From the NCBI GenBank assembly GCA_035633115.1, contig DASQFN010000047.1, positions 248,001 through 312,000 on the forward strand: DNA of 64,000 nt, in the 5' to 3' direction. Under the pieces are notes generated by a model. The model was not told the DNA's origin. It saw only the letters and a program-made list of their open reading frames with translations, and did not search any database. This DNA is from Gemmatimonadaceae bacterium. Lineage in GTDB: Bacteria > Gemmatimonadota > Gemmatimonadetes > Gemmatimonadales > Gemmatimonadaceae. Position numbers and translations under genes: made by a program. Below, piece by piece: positions 27,314 through 35,307 of this stretch. The number at the start of each line of letters is the position of its first letter. Position 1 is the first letter of the stretch.

Positions 27314-28902
27314 GAGAGCTCGAGACGGTCCTCGTTGCATTCCGCGACATAACGCAATGCGAGGCTGCCGTCTGGAGGGCTCCCGAGGGGGATGTTGACG
27401 CGCTTGTCCCGGTGGCGCGCTCCGGCCCGCGGCTCGAACGTCCCGACAAGGTTCCGGTTGGGAAGGACGCCAGTCCAATCGCGTCGAACGACGGCAAGAT
27501 GCTCGTCGCGCAGGTGCCGGGCATCAAGCGGACCTGGCTGGCCGTCGCGCCGTGCGAGCCCGGAGGTGAACCAGAGGAAAAGCATCTCCGGCTCCTGCTG
27601 CCGTTTGTCGTGCAGGTTCTTCGCGGTGCGCAAGAGGTCGACCACGCTGCGCTCGAGCTCGCAGAGCGATACGAGGAGATCAATCTTCTCTACACGATCG
27701 GTGAGATTCTCGGCCGCACGGTGACGCTCGAGGAGGCGGCAACCACAATCCTCACCGAGATATCGGAAACCGTCGGTGCGCGGCACGCATCGATTCTGGT
27801 TCACGACCCGACGACTGATACGCTGCACGTCGTTGCGGCGATCGGTCATGGCTCGCAGGGCGGCCCGCCAATCGCCGTCAACGATCCCGTCTGTGTCTCG
27901 GCGCGCGTGTTCCGCACGCAGCACCCGCTGACTGTAGACGAGGGCGAGATGGTTTGTGACGCCGAACGGCCGTATCGGCGCGGGCAGATGCTGTCTGTCC
28001 CGATCATGTGGACCACCCCGTCGGGCGGCGAGCCGCTCGGCGTCGTCAATCTTTCGGACCGCAGGTCGCACCAGCCGTACAGCGCCGGGGATCAGAAGCT
28101 CGTTGCCGCGATAGCAACGCAGATTGGAACCGCGATTCAGAACGCCCGGCTCGTGCGGGCATCGCTCGAGCAGCAGCGGCTGCTACAGGAGATGAATCTG
28201 GCCCACGATCTCCAGATGAAGCTCCTGCCGAATCCTGCGATCGTCGCGCCGGAAGCAAAAGTCGCTGCGCGTGTCGTTCCCGCAGAAAGCGTCGGTGGAG
28301 ATTTCTATCATCTCTTCCGCATTCCGGGAGGACGAACGGGCGTCATGATAGGCGACGTGTCGGGTCATGGGTATCGCGCCGCCCTCATCATGGCCCTTGC
28401 GATGAGCGCCGCCGCCATCCATGCGCAGAATGCGGCCGACCCCGGTGAGATGCTGTCGATGCTCCTTGGGACTCTCCGGGAGGAGCTTGCGACGACCGAG
28501 ATGTTCATCTCGATGTTCTTCGGCGTGCTCGAAAAAAAATCCTCGACTCTGCGGTACTCGAACACGGGTCATCCTCACGCGTTCATCTTCGGATCGTCGG
28601 GCCCACCTCGACGGCTCCACGCGCACGGCCCACCACTTGGCATGACCGACGAAGCGCCCGGCGCGAACGCCGAGCCGTGGCGAAAGGGTGAAGATCTTCT
28701 CGTGCTCTTCACCGACGGCATCATCGATGTCATCAATCCGGCCGGAGACCGGCTCGGCGAGCAGAAGGTTCTCGACGTAGTAAGCGAAAGCCGCGCCCTT
28801 CATCCGGACGAGATTTTGCGGCGTGTGTTCGACATGCTCGGCGAGTATACCGGCGGCGCGCCGAGTGCCGACGACCTGACGCTGCTCGTCCTGCGAAGCT
28901 GA
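27310..28902 (+). CDS. GAF domain PP2C/SpoIIE-type serine phosphatase (RsbU type)
   Basis: 530 residues. An N-terminal region of ~110 residues without a clear family precedes a GAF sensor at about 120-285 (INLLYTIGEILGRTVTLEEAA to AIATQIGTAIQNARLV). A coiled linker leads to a SpoIIE-type phosphatase at about 330-530 with VGGDFYHLFRIPGG, GVMIGDVSGHGYRAALIM and FTDGIIDVINPAGDRLGE. It would dephosphorylate the STAS protein when the GAF or N-terminal part senses a signal. The ATGA overlap with the kinase gene implies coupled translation. Confidence 0.88.
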   Translation: MRELETVLVAFRDITQCEAAVWRAPEGDVDALVPVARSGPRLERPDKVPVGKDASPIASNDGKMLVAQVPGIKRTWLAVAPCEPGGEPEEKHLRLLLPFVVQVLRGAQEVDHAALELAERYEEINLLYTIGEILGRTVTLEEAATTILTEISETVGARHASILVHDPTTDTLHVVAAIGHGSQGGPPIAVNDPVCVSARVFRTQHPLTVDEGEMVCDAERPYRRGQMLSVPIMWTTPSGGEPLGVVNLSDRRSHQPYSAGDQKLVAAIATQIGTAIQNARLVRASLEQQRLLQEMNLAHDLQMKLLPNPAIVAPEAKVAARVVPAESVGGDFYHLFRIPGGRTGVMIGDVSGHGYRAALIMALAMSAAAIHAQNAADPGEMLSMLLGTLREELATTEMFISMFFGVLEKKSSTLRYSNTGHPHAFIFGSSGPPRRLHAHGPPLGMTDEAPGANAEPWRKGEDLLVLFTDGIIDVINPAGDRLGEQKVLDVVSESRALHPDEILRRVFDMLGEYTGGAPSADDLTLLVLRS

Positions 28903-28905
28903 CCG

Positions 28906-29709
28906 TTGCCCCGTAAGCGGGGCTTTCCCCCCGTACTCAAGCGGTTCGGGCAGCATTTTCTGAACGATCGCGACGCGCTGACGGCGATCGCCGACGCGGC
29001 TCAACTCGACAAGAGCGACGTTGTGGTTGAGATCGGACCTGGCAGAGGTGCGCTGACGGACTTGCTGCTCGAGCGTGCCGGCCGCGTCATCGCTGTTGAG
29101 ATCGATCGTGAGCTGGTGGACAGGCTGCGAAAATCCCACGAAGGGGTCTCTCGGCTCACCGTGATCGAAGGCGACATCCTCTCACTCAGGTATGAGGACA
29201 TCGTGGGCCAGCCTTTTTCAGTTGTCGGCAACGTCCCGTACTACATCACGACACCGATTCTCTTCGGGCTGCTGCAGCCACCGCTGCCGGTTCGCGCCGT
29301 TCTTCTGGTTCAGGAAGAAGTCGCGGAGCGAATCGTCGCGGCACCCGACTCGCGCGCTTACGGAGCGCTGTCGGTGAATGTCCAGGCGGTTGCGCGAGCG
29401 GAAATCGTGAGAAGCGTGCCCGCGAGCGCATTCACGCCGCCGCCCAAGGTCGAATCGTCGGTGATGAGGTTCACGCCACTGGAAACGCCGCTCGTTCCGC
29501 TGGATGAGCTGGTAGAATTTCGGACGTTCGTGCAAGCCGCGTTCGGTATGCGGCGCAAGCAGCTCGCGAACATCCTGCGATCAGTACGAAGTCTGTCACT
29601 CGACGAGGCCACGGCCGTGCTCGAAGGGCATGGGGTCGACCCCCGAGCGCGGCCCGAGACTCTTTCTCCTTCCCAGCTAGCGGTGCTGATGCGGGCGAGT
29701 CGCTCGTGA
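28906..29709 (+). CDS. rsmA: 16S rRNA dimethyladenosine transferase RsmA (KsgA)
   Basis: 267 residues from TTG 28906. Motifs: FGQHFLNDRDALTAIADAA, SAM motif EIGPGRGALTDLLLE, and VVGNVPYYITTPILF (NxPY catalytic motif). PPPKVESSVMRF and a helical C-terminal part follow. It dimethylates A1518 and A1519 of 16S rRNA. It converges with rex across a 53-base gap with no obvious terminator. Confidence 0.95.
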   Translation: MPRKRGFPPVLKRFGQHFLNDRDALTAIADAAQLDKSDVVVEIGPGRGALTDLLLERAGRVIAVEIDRELVDRLRKSHEGVSRLTVIEGDILSLRYEDIVGQPFSVVGNVPYYITTPILFGLLQPPLPVRAVLLVQEEVAERIVAAPDSRAYGALSVNVQAVARAEIVRSVPASAFTPPPKVESSVMRFTPLETPLVPLDELVEFRTFVQAAFGMRRKQLANILRSVRSLSLDEATAVLEGHGVDPRARPETLSPSQLAVLMRASRS

Positions 29710-29762
29710 GCCCACATGCTCGCGGCTGGAGCGTTACAGCAGGAACCTAGGCCTGAACGTCG

Positions 29763-30389
29763 TCAGTCGCCCTTATTCGTGAGAGCGAACGTGAGACCCT
29801 CGAGCTCCATCGCCATATTGACGGTGCGGAGAGCAACATCGTCGGGCACGTTGAGCTGCACCGGAGCAAAGCTGAGGATGCCCTTGATGCCCGCCTTCAC
29901 GGCGCGATCAACGAGCTTTTGCGCCACCTCGGCTGGCACGGCGAGCACGGCGATCTGGAAGTTGTGAGCGACGATGTCACGCTCGAGCTGCGCCTCGTCC
30001 CGCACCGTGACGCTTCCCCAGCGTGTCCCGATCTTGGACGGATCGCTGTCGTAAACTCCGCTCACGATGAAGCCGCGCTCAGCGAAGCCGGCATAGCGGG
30101 CGAGAGCCGCGCCAATCTTCCCTGCGCCGATGATGCACACCCGCCATTGGCGGCCAAGGCCGAGAATCTTGCGGAGGCGCGACGAGAGCTCGGGTACGGA
30201 GTAACCGAGACCCCGCTTGCCGAACGATCCAAAGAACGACAGGTCTTTTCTGACCTGTGCCGAAGTGGTGCCGCCAAGCTTGGCGAGGTCGTCGCTCGAT
30301 GTTGTCCGAACTCCGCGAGCTTCGATTTCGTCGAGGAAGCTGAGGTAGAGAGACAGGCGGCGTATTGTTGATTCAGCTATCCGTTTCAC
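29763..30389 (-). CDS. rex: Redox-sensing transcriptional repressor Rex
   Basis: 208 residues from GTG 30389. An N-terminal winged helix (IAESTIRRLSLYLSFL, then TTSAQVRKDLSFFGSFGKRG) precedes an NAD(H)-binding Rossmann domain with CIIGAGKIGAALARY. A C-terminal swapped helix ends the protein. Rex leaves DNA when the NADH/NAD+ ratio rises. A perfect Rex operator lies six bases upstream of its start, so it is probably self-repressed. There is no good Shine-Dalgarno because the operator occupies that space; a leaderless or very short leader transcript is possible. Confidence 0.94.
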   Translation of the reverse strand: MKRIAESTIRRLSLYLSFLDEIEARGVRTTSSDDLAKLGGTTSAQVRKDLSFFGSFGKRGLGYSVPELSSRLRKILGLGRQWRVCIIGAGKIGAALARYAGFAERGFIVSGVYDSDPSKIGTRWGSVTVRDEAQLERDIVAHNFQIAVLAVPAEVAQKLVDRAVKAGIKGILSFAPVQLNVPDDVALRTVNMAMELEGLTFALTNKGD

Positions 30390-30395
30390 GCAGGC

Positions 30396-30413
30396 TTGTG
30401 AATTAGTTCACAA
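30396..30413. promoter_or_regulatory. Rex operator
   Basis: TTGTGAATTAGTTCACAA matches the Rex consensus TTGTGAA-N4-TTCACAA at every defined position. The palindrome extends one base each side (30395-30414). It is 6 bases from the rex start and about 119 bases from the arginine deiminase ATG, so it can control rex itself and perhaps the divergent gene. Confidence 0.9.
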
Positions 30414-30468
30414 GTTAGTGGAACTGCGAGTCGGTCGGCAAGGAAACAGCCTTTATCCTTTTCCGTTT

Positions 30469-30482
30469 CCGTACGGGTACGG
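30469..30482. repeat. Short dyad upstream of arginine deiminase
   Basis: CCGTACGGGTACGG forms a perfect 6-bp inverted repeat with a 2-base centre, about 50 bases before the arcA start. It could be an operator for another regulator or a chance palindrome. No named consensus fits it. Confidence 0.3.
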
Positions 30483-30532
30483 GGACCGGCTGACGGGAAA
30501 CAGCTGACGCGCAACGGATTATTTTGATTTCA

Positions 30533-31768
30533 ATGGCAGTGCATGTGACTTCGGAGATCGGCAGGCTAAAGTCAGTCCTCGTCCACCCTCCGGGCGCCGA
30601 GCTCTACGCGGTGACCCCCTCGACAAGAGAAGATTACCTCTACGACGACATCATGGACGTGCCGGCGGCGCAGCGCGAGCACCGTCGATTCGTCGCAATC
30701 CTCGAGCGTTTTGCCGAGGTGCACTACGTACATGATCTCCTGACGGAAGTTCTTTCCGACGCGGACGTAAAGCAGCTGCTGATTCGCGACACGCTCGACA
30801 TTCTGCCGTCCGTTCCCCTAGCGCGCGAGCTCGAGGAAATGGCTCCCGCCGATCTGGCCCGCGCGCTCATCGAAGGCCGCGAGGAAGCACCGGGCCCCCT
30901 CGCCAGCGCGCTCAATGAGGGTGGCTACGCCCTGCCGCCGCTGCCCAATCTGTTCTTCACGCGCGACGTCGCAGTCGGCCTGAACGAGCACATCATGATC
31001 GGGTCGATGCGCTACAGCATCCGCTGGACTGAAGCGCTTGTGATGAAAGCCATTTTCACCCACAACCCGCGTCTGCAGAACAAGGGGATTGTCTACGACG
31101 GCTCCATGGAGCACAGGCTGAACTACACACTGGAGGGCGGAGACGTCCACCCGATACGCCGCAACACGCTGATGATCGGGTTCAGCGAGCGGTCGAGTCC
31201 GGCCGCGATCGACCAGCTGGCTTCAGTGCTCTTCGCCAACACCGACATCGAGGACCTGATCATCGTCGTGATGCCAGGCGAAGACATCGCGATCCATCTC
31301 GACATGATCTTCACGCAGGTCGATAGGCAGCTGTGCGTGGTTCATCCTCCGCATTTCATCGGGCCGGGCCGGCTGCCGATCCTGCTCTGGAAAAAGGGCG
31401 CGTCGAGCATGCGTGAGATGCCGAGCGTGTTTTCGGCGCTCGCCGAATGCGGCGTTCCCATGGAGCCGGTGTTGTGTGGTGGCGAGCGGCGAATGATGCA
31501 GGAGAGGGAGCAGTGGTCGTCGGGCTGCAATTTCGTTGCAGTCCGGCCGGGCCTTGTCCTATCATATGCGCGCAATGAGCTCACACACCGGGAAATGGAG
31601 AAGGCGGGATTCGATATCATCAACGCGGGTGATTTTCTCTCGGGAGAGCGAGCGATTTCTGAGGAGAGTCGAGCCGTCATTACTTTCGACGGTGGCGAGC
31701 TGGTGCGCGGCGGCGGTGGAGCGCGGTGCATGACGTGTCCTCTGGTCAGGGACGAGCCGTGGAGCTGA
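30533..31768 (+). CDS. arcA: Arginine deiminase
   Basis: 411 residues. Arginine-deiminase-type guanidine hydrolase converting arginine to citrulline and ammonia. It shows the start VTSEIGRLKSVLVHPPGAEL, PNLFFTRDVAV, the EGGDV motif, IAIHLDMIFT with His and Asp, and the C-terminal RGGGGARCMTCPL with the predicted nucleophile Cys399. No arcB, arcC or arginine antiporter gene is next to it, so the energy-yielding pathway is incomplete here. ATG 30533 gives the usual N-terminus; TTG 30524 is a less likely alternative. It is transcribed away from rex, with a Rex operator between them. Confidence 0.93.
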   Translation: MAVHVTSEIGRLKSVLVHPPGAELYAVTPSTREDYLYDDIMDVPAAQREHRRFVAILERFAEVHYVHDLLTEVLSDADVKQLLIRDTLDILPSVPLARELEEMAPADLARALIEGREEAPGPLASALNEGGYALPPLPNLFFTRDVAVGLNEHIMIGSMRYSIRWTEALVMKAIFTHNPRLQNKGIVYDGSMEHRLNYTLEGGDVHPIRRNTLMIGFSERSSPAAIDQLASVLFANTDIEDLIIVVMPGEDIAIHLDMIFTQVDRQLCVVHPPHFIGPGRLPILLWKKGASSMREMPSVFSALAECGVPMEPVLCGGERRMMQEREQWSSGCNFVAVRPGLVLSYARNELTHREMEKAGFDIINAGDFLSGERAISEESRAVITFDGGELVRGGGGARCMTCPLVRDEPWS

Positions 31769-31821
31769 CACGGGTGGGAACCGCGCGAGCCAACGAAACG
31801 GCGCGCGGCATTGGCACGCGA

Positions 31822-32742
31822 ATGGAATCGACGATCCTTGCTGAGCGGGCGGCGCACTTCCTCGAGAGCGGGCCTGCCGATCCCGTGGCGCTGATCAGTC
31901 ACGTCTGCAATCTCCCGGGCGCTCCGCTCATCGTGGCCGAGCACATGGCGCAGGCAATCTTCTCCGGCCGTCCCGAATTCGTGCGTGACGATGTCGGCAG
32001 GTGGCTCCTCCATGCTCCAGCGCCTGCGTACACTGTTGAGATCGACATGTCAGACGTCGACTTCGATACCGCGCTGGCGCGTGCGCGGCGTCCCGACCCC
32101 GACGTCCTCAGCGGACTCTCGTACGTGGTGGTCGACGTGGAGACCACAGGCACTCGCCATTACGCCGGAGACCGGATTACCGAGATAGCTGCGGTTGTAG
32201 TGCGCGACGGGCGCGTGACCGAAGTGTTCGAGACGCTCGTGAATCCTCAGCGTTCGATTCCTCCGTTTGTGACGCAGCTCACGAACATCACGTGGGAGAT
32301 GGTCAAGGACGCGCCCACATTTCGAAAGGTCGAATCGCAGCTACTCGATGTGATGGCGGGACATGTCTTCGTTGCACACAACGCGAACTTCGACTGGCGC
32401 TTCATCTCGAGCGAGGTGCGGCGCGCATCCGGCCGCGAGCTCATCGGCCGGCGCCTCTGCACGGTGAAGCTCGCTCGGCGGCTTCTCCCGCAGCTGCCTC
32501 GGCGGTCGCTCGACTACATCGCGGGATACTACGGAGTGGAGATAACGGCGCGTCACCGCGCAGGGGGCGATGCAATAGCGACCGCTCATTGCCTGCTGCG
32601 TCTGCTTTCGGATGCAGCCGACCGAGGTTGTCTCACCTGGAGCGACCTCGATTTCATGATCGGGTTCCGCGCGCGCGCCCGTCGCGCCCGCCGTCGCCGG
32701 TCAGCGATGCCGGGCCCCGCGAATACGGACATGACGGCGTGA
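31822..32742 (+). CDS. DnaQ-like 3'-5' exonuclease (DEDDh family)
   Basis: About 306 residues. A helical N-terminal region of ~100 residues (ILAERAAHFLESG) precedes an exonuclease domain with VVVDVETTG (DxE), VFVAHNANFDWRFI and HRAGGDAIAT, covering ExoI to ExoIII. The C-terminal tail is strongly basic (RARARRARRRRSA). It resembles free-standing DNA polymerase III epsilon-like proteins, but the N-terminal domain is not one I recognise. The start is uncertain: GTG 31759 or ATG 31726 inside arcA would extend it by up to 32 residues. The end overlaps the MBL gene (GTGA). Confidence 0.8.
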   Translation: MESTILAERAAHFLESGPADPVALISHVCNLPGAPLIVAEHMAQAIFSGRPEFVRDDVGRWLLHAPAPAYTVEIDMSDVDFDTALARARRPDPDVLSGLSYVVVDVETTGTRHYAGDRITEIAAVVVRDGRVTEVFETLVNPQRSIPPFVTQLTNITWEMVKDAPTFRKVESQLLDVMAGHVFVAHNANFDWRFISSEVRRASGRELIGRRLCTVKLARRLLPQLPRRSLDYIAGYYGVEITARHRAGGDAIATAHCLLRLLSDAADRGCLTWSDLDFMIGFRARARRARRRRSAMPGPANTDMTA

Positions 32743-33617
32743 GCGCGCCGACGCCGCTGGTTGAGAAGCGTGTGGTCGGTGGGCTGACAATCCACGCAAT
32801 TCAGTCCGGCGGTCAGAAGCTCGACGGTGGCGCGATGTTCGGCGTCGTACCCAAGGTGCTGTGGGAACGGCGGATTCCAGCAGACGAGCGCAACCGCATT
32901 CAGCTGGGGATGCGCTGCCTGTTGATCGAGCACGCTTCCGGACTCGTGCTTATCGATACCGGAGCCGGAAACAAGGAAGATCAGAAATTCAAAGCCATGT
33001 ACGGAATCGAGAACGATGGTGCGGACGGACGGACTTTGCTCGAGGACGGTCTCCGCGAAATTGGCGCGCGCCCCGAGGATGTGGCCATCGTGATCAACAC
33101 TCACCTGCATTTCGATCACGCCGGAGGGAACACCTATCGCGACGAATCAGGCAAGGTAAAGCCGTCATTTCCGAATGCGCGCTATTTCGTGAAGCGCGGC
33201 GAGTACGACTACGCGACTCACACCAACGAGCGCACGAGCGCGAGCTACTTCGAGCGCAACTTCATGCCCGTTGTCGCGACGGGCAAATTCGAGTTCGTGA
33301 GCCGCGAACGCGAGATAGTGAAAGGGATTCGCGTCGTTCCAACGCCGGGACACACTCCGTTTCATCAGAGCGTTCTCATCGATTCCGGCGGCGAGCGCGC
33401 CTTCTTCCTCGGAGACCTGTGCCCGACTCACGCGCACCTGCCTCTCCCCTGGATCATGGGCTACGACGTCGAGCCGCTCGTGACGCTCGAGACCAAGCGG
33501 CGGATTCTACGCCAGGCGGAGGACGAGGGCTGGCTCCTCGTGTTCGAGCACGATGCAAGCGTCGCGTGGGGGAGAGTAGAGCACGACGGGAAAGGCTACG
33601 GGCTCAAAGGCGACTGA
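32739..33617 (+). CDS. MBL-fold metallo-hydrolase
   Basis: 292 residues from GTG 32739. It has the metallo-beta-lactamase metal site NTHLHFDHAGG (HxHxDH), an aspartate-bearing IDTGAGNKE, a VPTPGHTPFHQS histidine and FFLGDLCPTHAHL. The last metal ligand is probably FEHDA near the end. Its substrate is unknown; similar soluble proteins act on lactones, thioesters or phosphodiesters. It is coupled to the exonuclease gene upstream. The next gene is nearly 500 bases away. Confidence 0.82.
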   Translation: MSAPTPLVEKRVVGGLTIHAIQSGGQKLDGGAMFGVVPKVLWERRIPADERNRIQLGMRCLLIEHASGLVLIDTGAGNKEDQKFKAMYGIENDGADGRTLLEDGLREIGARPEDVAIVINTHLHFDHAGGNTYRDESGKVKPSFPNARYFVKRGEYDYATHTNERTSASYFERNFMPVVATGKFEFVSREREIVKGIRVVPTPGHTPFHQSVLIDSGGERAFFLGDLCPTHAHLPLPWIMGYDVEPLVTLETKRRILRQAEDEGWLLVFEHDASVAWGRVEHDGKGYGLKGD

Positions 33618-33639
33618 CTGTGCAACGCGCACATCGAGC

Positions 33640-33826
33640 ATCTATGACGAAGGGTGAGAAACGATTTGGCGGATTCAACGGATTCGGCGGATGACTGCAA
33701 AACTCTTGGGAACTACGGAACAGCATTGCATCAACTCGGACCGTCGTTGCCGTTAACCAAAGAATTTCCGTAGTATCCGCCGAATCCGTTGAATTCGCTG
33801 AATCGGTTTTCACCTTCGTCATAGAT
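33640..33826. repeat. 187-bp inverted-repeat element without a gene
   Basis: Left arm 33640-33692 (53 bases) and right arm 33775-33826 (52 bases) are inverted copies with about six mismatches and one indel. Both start or end with ATCTATGACGAAG. An inner pair, ACTACGGAA (33712-33720) and TTCCGTAGT (33766-33774), extends the foldback. Each arm contains GGATTC-type short direct repeats. No convincing coding frame lies inside. It looks like a miniature inverted-repeat element or the remnant of a larger one, sitting between the MBL gene and the infC leader. Confidence 0.75.
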
Positions 33827-34111
33827 GCTTGATGCGAGAAGCGGTTGGTTGTCTTGCCCCGATGTCGGAGATCGTTTAGTGTTATGGAGTTACAAGACGA
33901 GAAGCAGGCACTCCCGGCGGAGCGCCTCACCCTCTGGCCCTCGCGCTGAATTGAAGCGAGGCGTGCTGAAGGAGTTCATGCCGAGCGGGGCCGGAGGATC
34001 ATTCCGGTCTCACTTCCGCGCGGGCTTCTCACAAGGGGCTCGCGCTTCTCGTTTTCAGTTTTCTTCAATTAGAGGTAGCCGAGTATTCAGGACACAACAA
34101 AACGTGTACGC
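33827..34111 (+). promoter_or_regulatory. Probable infC leader region
   Basis: This 285-base gap precedes infC-rpmI-rplT and has no credible gene. It can form overlapping, mutually exclusive stems: CGCCTC (33923-33928) with GAGGCG (33958-33963), versus CCTCGC with GCGAGG at 33956-33961. A CCGGA...TCCGG hairpin lies near 33990-34012. Long structured leaders here often mediate L20 or IF3 feedback in other bacteria. No specific consensus was identified, so the regulatory role is an inference. Confidence 0.35.
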
Positions 34112-34600
34112 GTGAACAGGCAGATTCGCATCAGCCCGCTCCGCGTGATCGCCGCCGACGGCGCTCAGCTTGGGATCATGGATGTGGAAGCAGCGCTGGC
34201 CGCCGCGGTGGAGCAGGGGCTGGATCTAGTGGAAGTCGCTCCGTTGGCTCGCCCCCCGGTTGTCCGCATCATGGACTACGGGAAATACAAGTTCGAGATG
34301 GCCAAGATGGCGCGGCAGGCTAAAAAGAAGCAGCACGTGATCCACCTCAAAGAAGTGAAGTTTCGTCCTGGAATCGAAGAGCACGATTTCGCCACGAAAA
34401 CGCGTCATGCGCGAGCTTTCCTGGCGGACGGTAACAAGGTGAAGGTGACGCTGATGTTCCGCGGTCGTCAGATCGCGCATCCGGAGCTCGGCCGAATTGT
34501 TGTGAATCGGGTGGCGCAGGAGCTGTCCGACGTAGCGAAGGTCGAGACAGAGCCGAAGTTCGAAGGAAAGTTCATGACGATGATTCTCGCGCCGAAGTAA
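34112..34600 (+). CDS. infC: Translation initiation factor IF-3
   Basis: 162 residues from GTG 34112. The start [21 protein letters not shown] is the conserved N-domain. The linker and C-domain show [26 protein letters not shown] and [20 protein letters not shown]-3 checks initiator tRNA pairing and keeps subunits apart. The upstream GTG is the first possible start; longer N-terminal tails seen elsewhere are absent. It heads an operon with L35 and L20. Confidence 0.95.
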   Translation: MNRQIRISPLRVIAADGAQLGIMDVEAALAAAVEQGLDLVEVAPLARPPVVRIMDYGKYKFEMAKMARQAKKKQHVIHLKEVKFRPGIEEHDFATKTRHARAFLADGNKVKVTLMFRGRQIAHPELGRIVVNRVAQELSDVAKVETEPKFEGKFMTMILAPK

Positions 34601-34637
34601 GCGCGAACACCGTCAATCAACGAATACAGAGACTGAA

Positions 34638-34835
34638 ATGCCGAAAATGAAGAGTCACAGGGGCGCGAGAAAGCGCTTCAAGATCACGGGGACAGGCAAG
34701 GTCAAGCGCATGAAGGCCTTCAAGAGCCACATCCTCACCAAGAAGACTTCCAAGCGGAAGCGCCGACTTCGCCAGTCAGCGGTGATAACCACGCCCGGCG
34801 AAGCAAAGAACATCAAGCGCCTTCTGCAGGCGTAA
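34638..34835 (+). CDS. rpmI: 50S ribosomal protein L35
   Basis: 65 residues, highly basic. The hallmark start [18 protein letters not shown] is followed by [23 protein letters not shown]. It lies 37 bases after infC and 12 before rplT, the universal infC-rpmI-rplT order. Confidence 0.97.
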   Translation: MPKMKSHRGARKRFKITGTGKVKRMKAFKSHILTKKTSKRKRRLRQSAVITTPGEAKNIKRLLQA

Positions 34836-34847
34836 AGGAGAACCACC

Positions 34848-35210
34848 ATGCCTCGCGTCAGATCGAACGTAGTGCGCTTGAAGCGCAAGAAGCAGGTCAT
34901 GAAAGCCGCTCGCGGCGCCTTTGGCGCGCGCAGCAAGTTGTGGAAGGCGGCGAAGGAAAACGTCGAGCGTGGCTGGAAATACGCCTACCGCGACCGCAAG
35001 AACAAGAAGCGCGATTTCAGGAAGCTATGGATCGTCCGCATCAATGCGGCGGCTCACCAGCACGACATGAGCTACAGCGTATTCATGAATGGACTGAAGC
35101 GCGCCGGCGTCGAGATCGATCGAAAAGTGCTGGCGGATATCGCAGTCAATGATCCTGCTGCATTTGGCGCTCTAGCCGAAGCTGCCCGCGCTGCGTTGGC
35201 CGCGGCCTAG
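34848..35210 (+). CDS. rplT: 50S ribosomal protein L20
   Basis: 120 residues with the conserved start [19 protein letters not shown], then [20 protein letters not shown] and [21 protein letters not shown]20 is an early 50S assembly protein and commonly represses its own operon. A GGAGAACC Shine-Dalgarno precedes the ATG. A strong terminator follows. Confidence 0.97.
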   Translation: MPRVRSNVVRLKRKKQVMKAARGAFGARSKLWKAAKENVERGWKYAYRDRKNKKRDFRKLWIVRINAAAHQHDMSYSVFMNGLKRAGVEIDRKVLADIAVNDPAAFGALAEAARAALAAA

Positions 35211-35230
35211 CCCGCTGTAAGTCATCAAAG

Positions 35231-35275
35231 GGCGGCCCGGGAACGAAGCAGCGCGACCTTCCGGGGCCGCCTTTT
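35231..35275 (+). terminator. Rho-independent terminator after rplT
   Basis: GGCGGCCCGGGAA (35231-35243) pairs with TTCCGGGGCCGCC (35259-35271) over 13 positions with one mismatch and a 15-base loop. TTTT follows at 35272. It ends the infC-rpmI-rplT transcript just before pheS. Confidence 0.85.
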
Positions 35276-35307
35276 CACATTTCGCCATTCTCATCATCGC
35301 CGTCCAC

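Noticed and set aside
33825-34115. 96-codon frame before infC
   Set aside because: It starts inside the inverted-repeat element, runs into the infC start and has Arg/Ser-rich sequence with no motif. It is more likely leader sequence.
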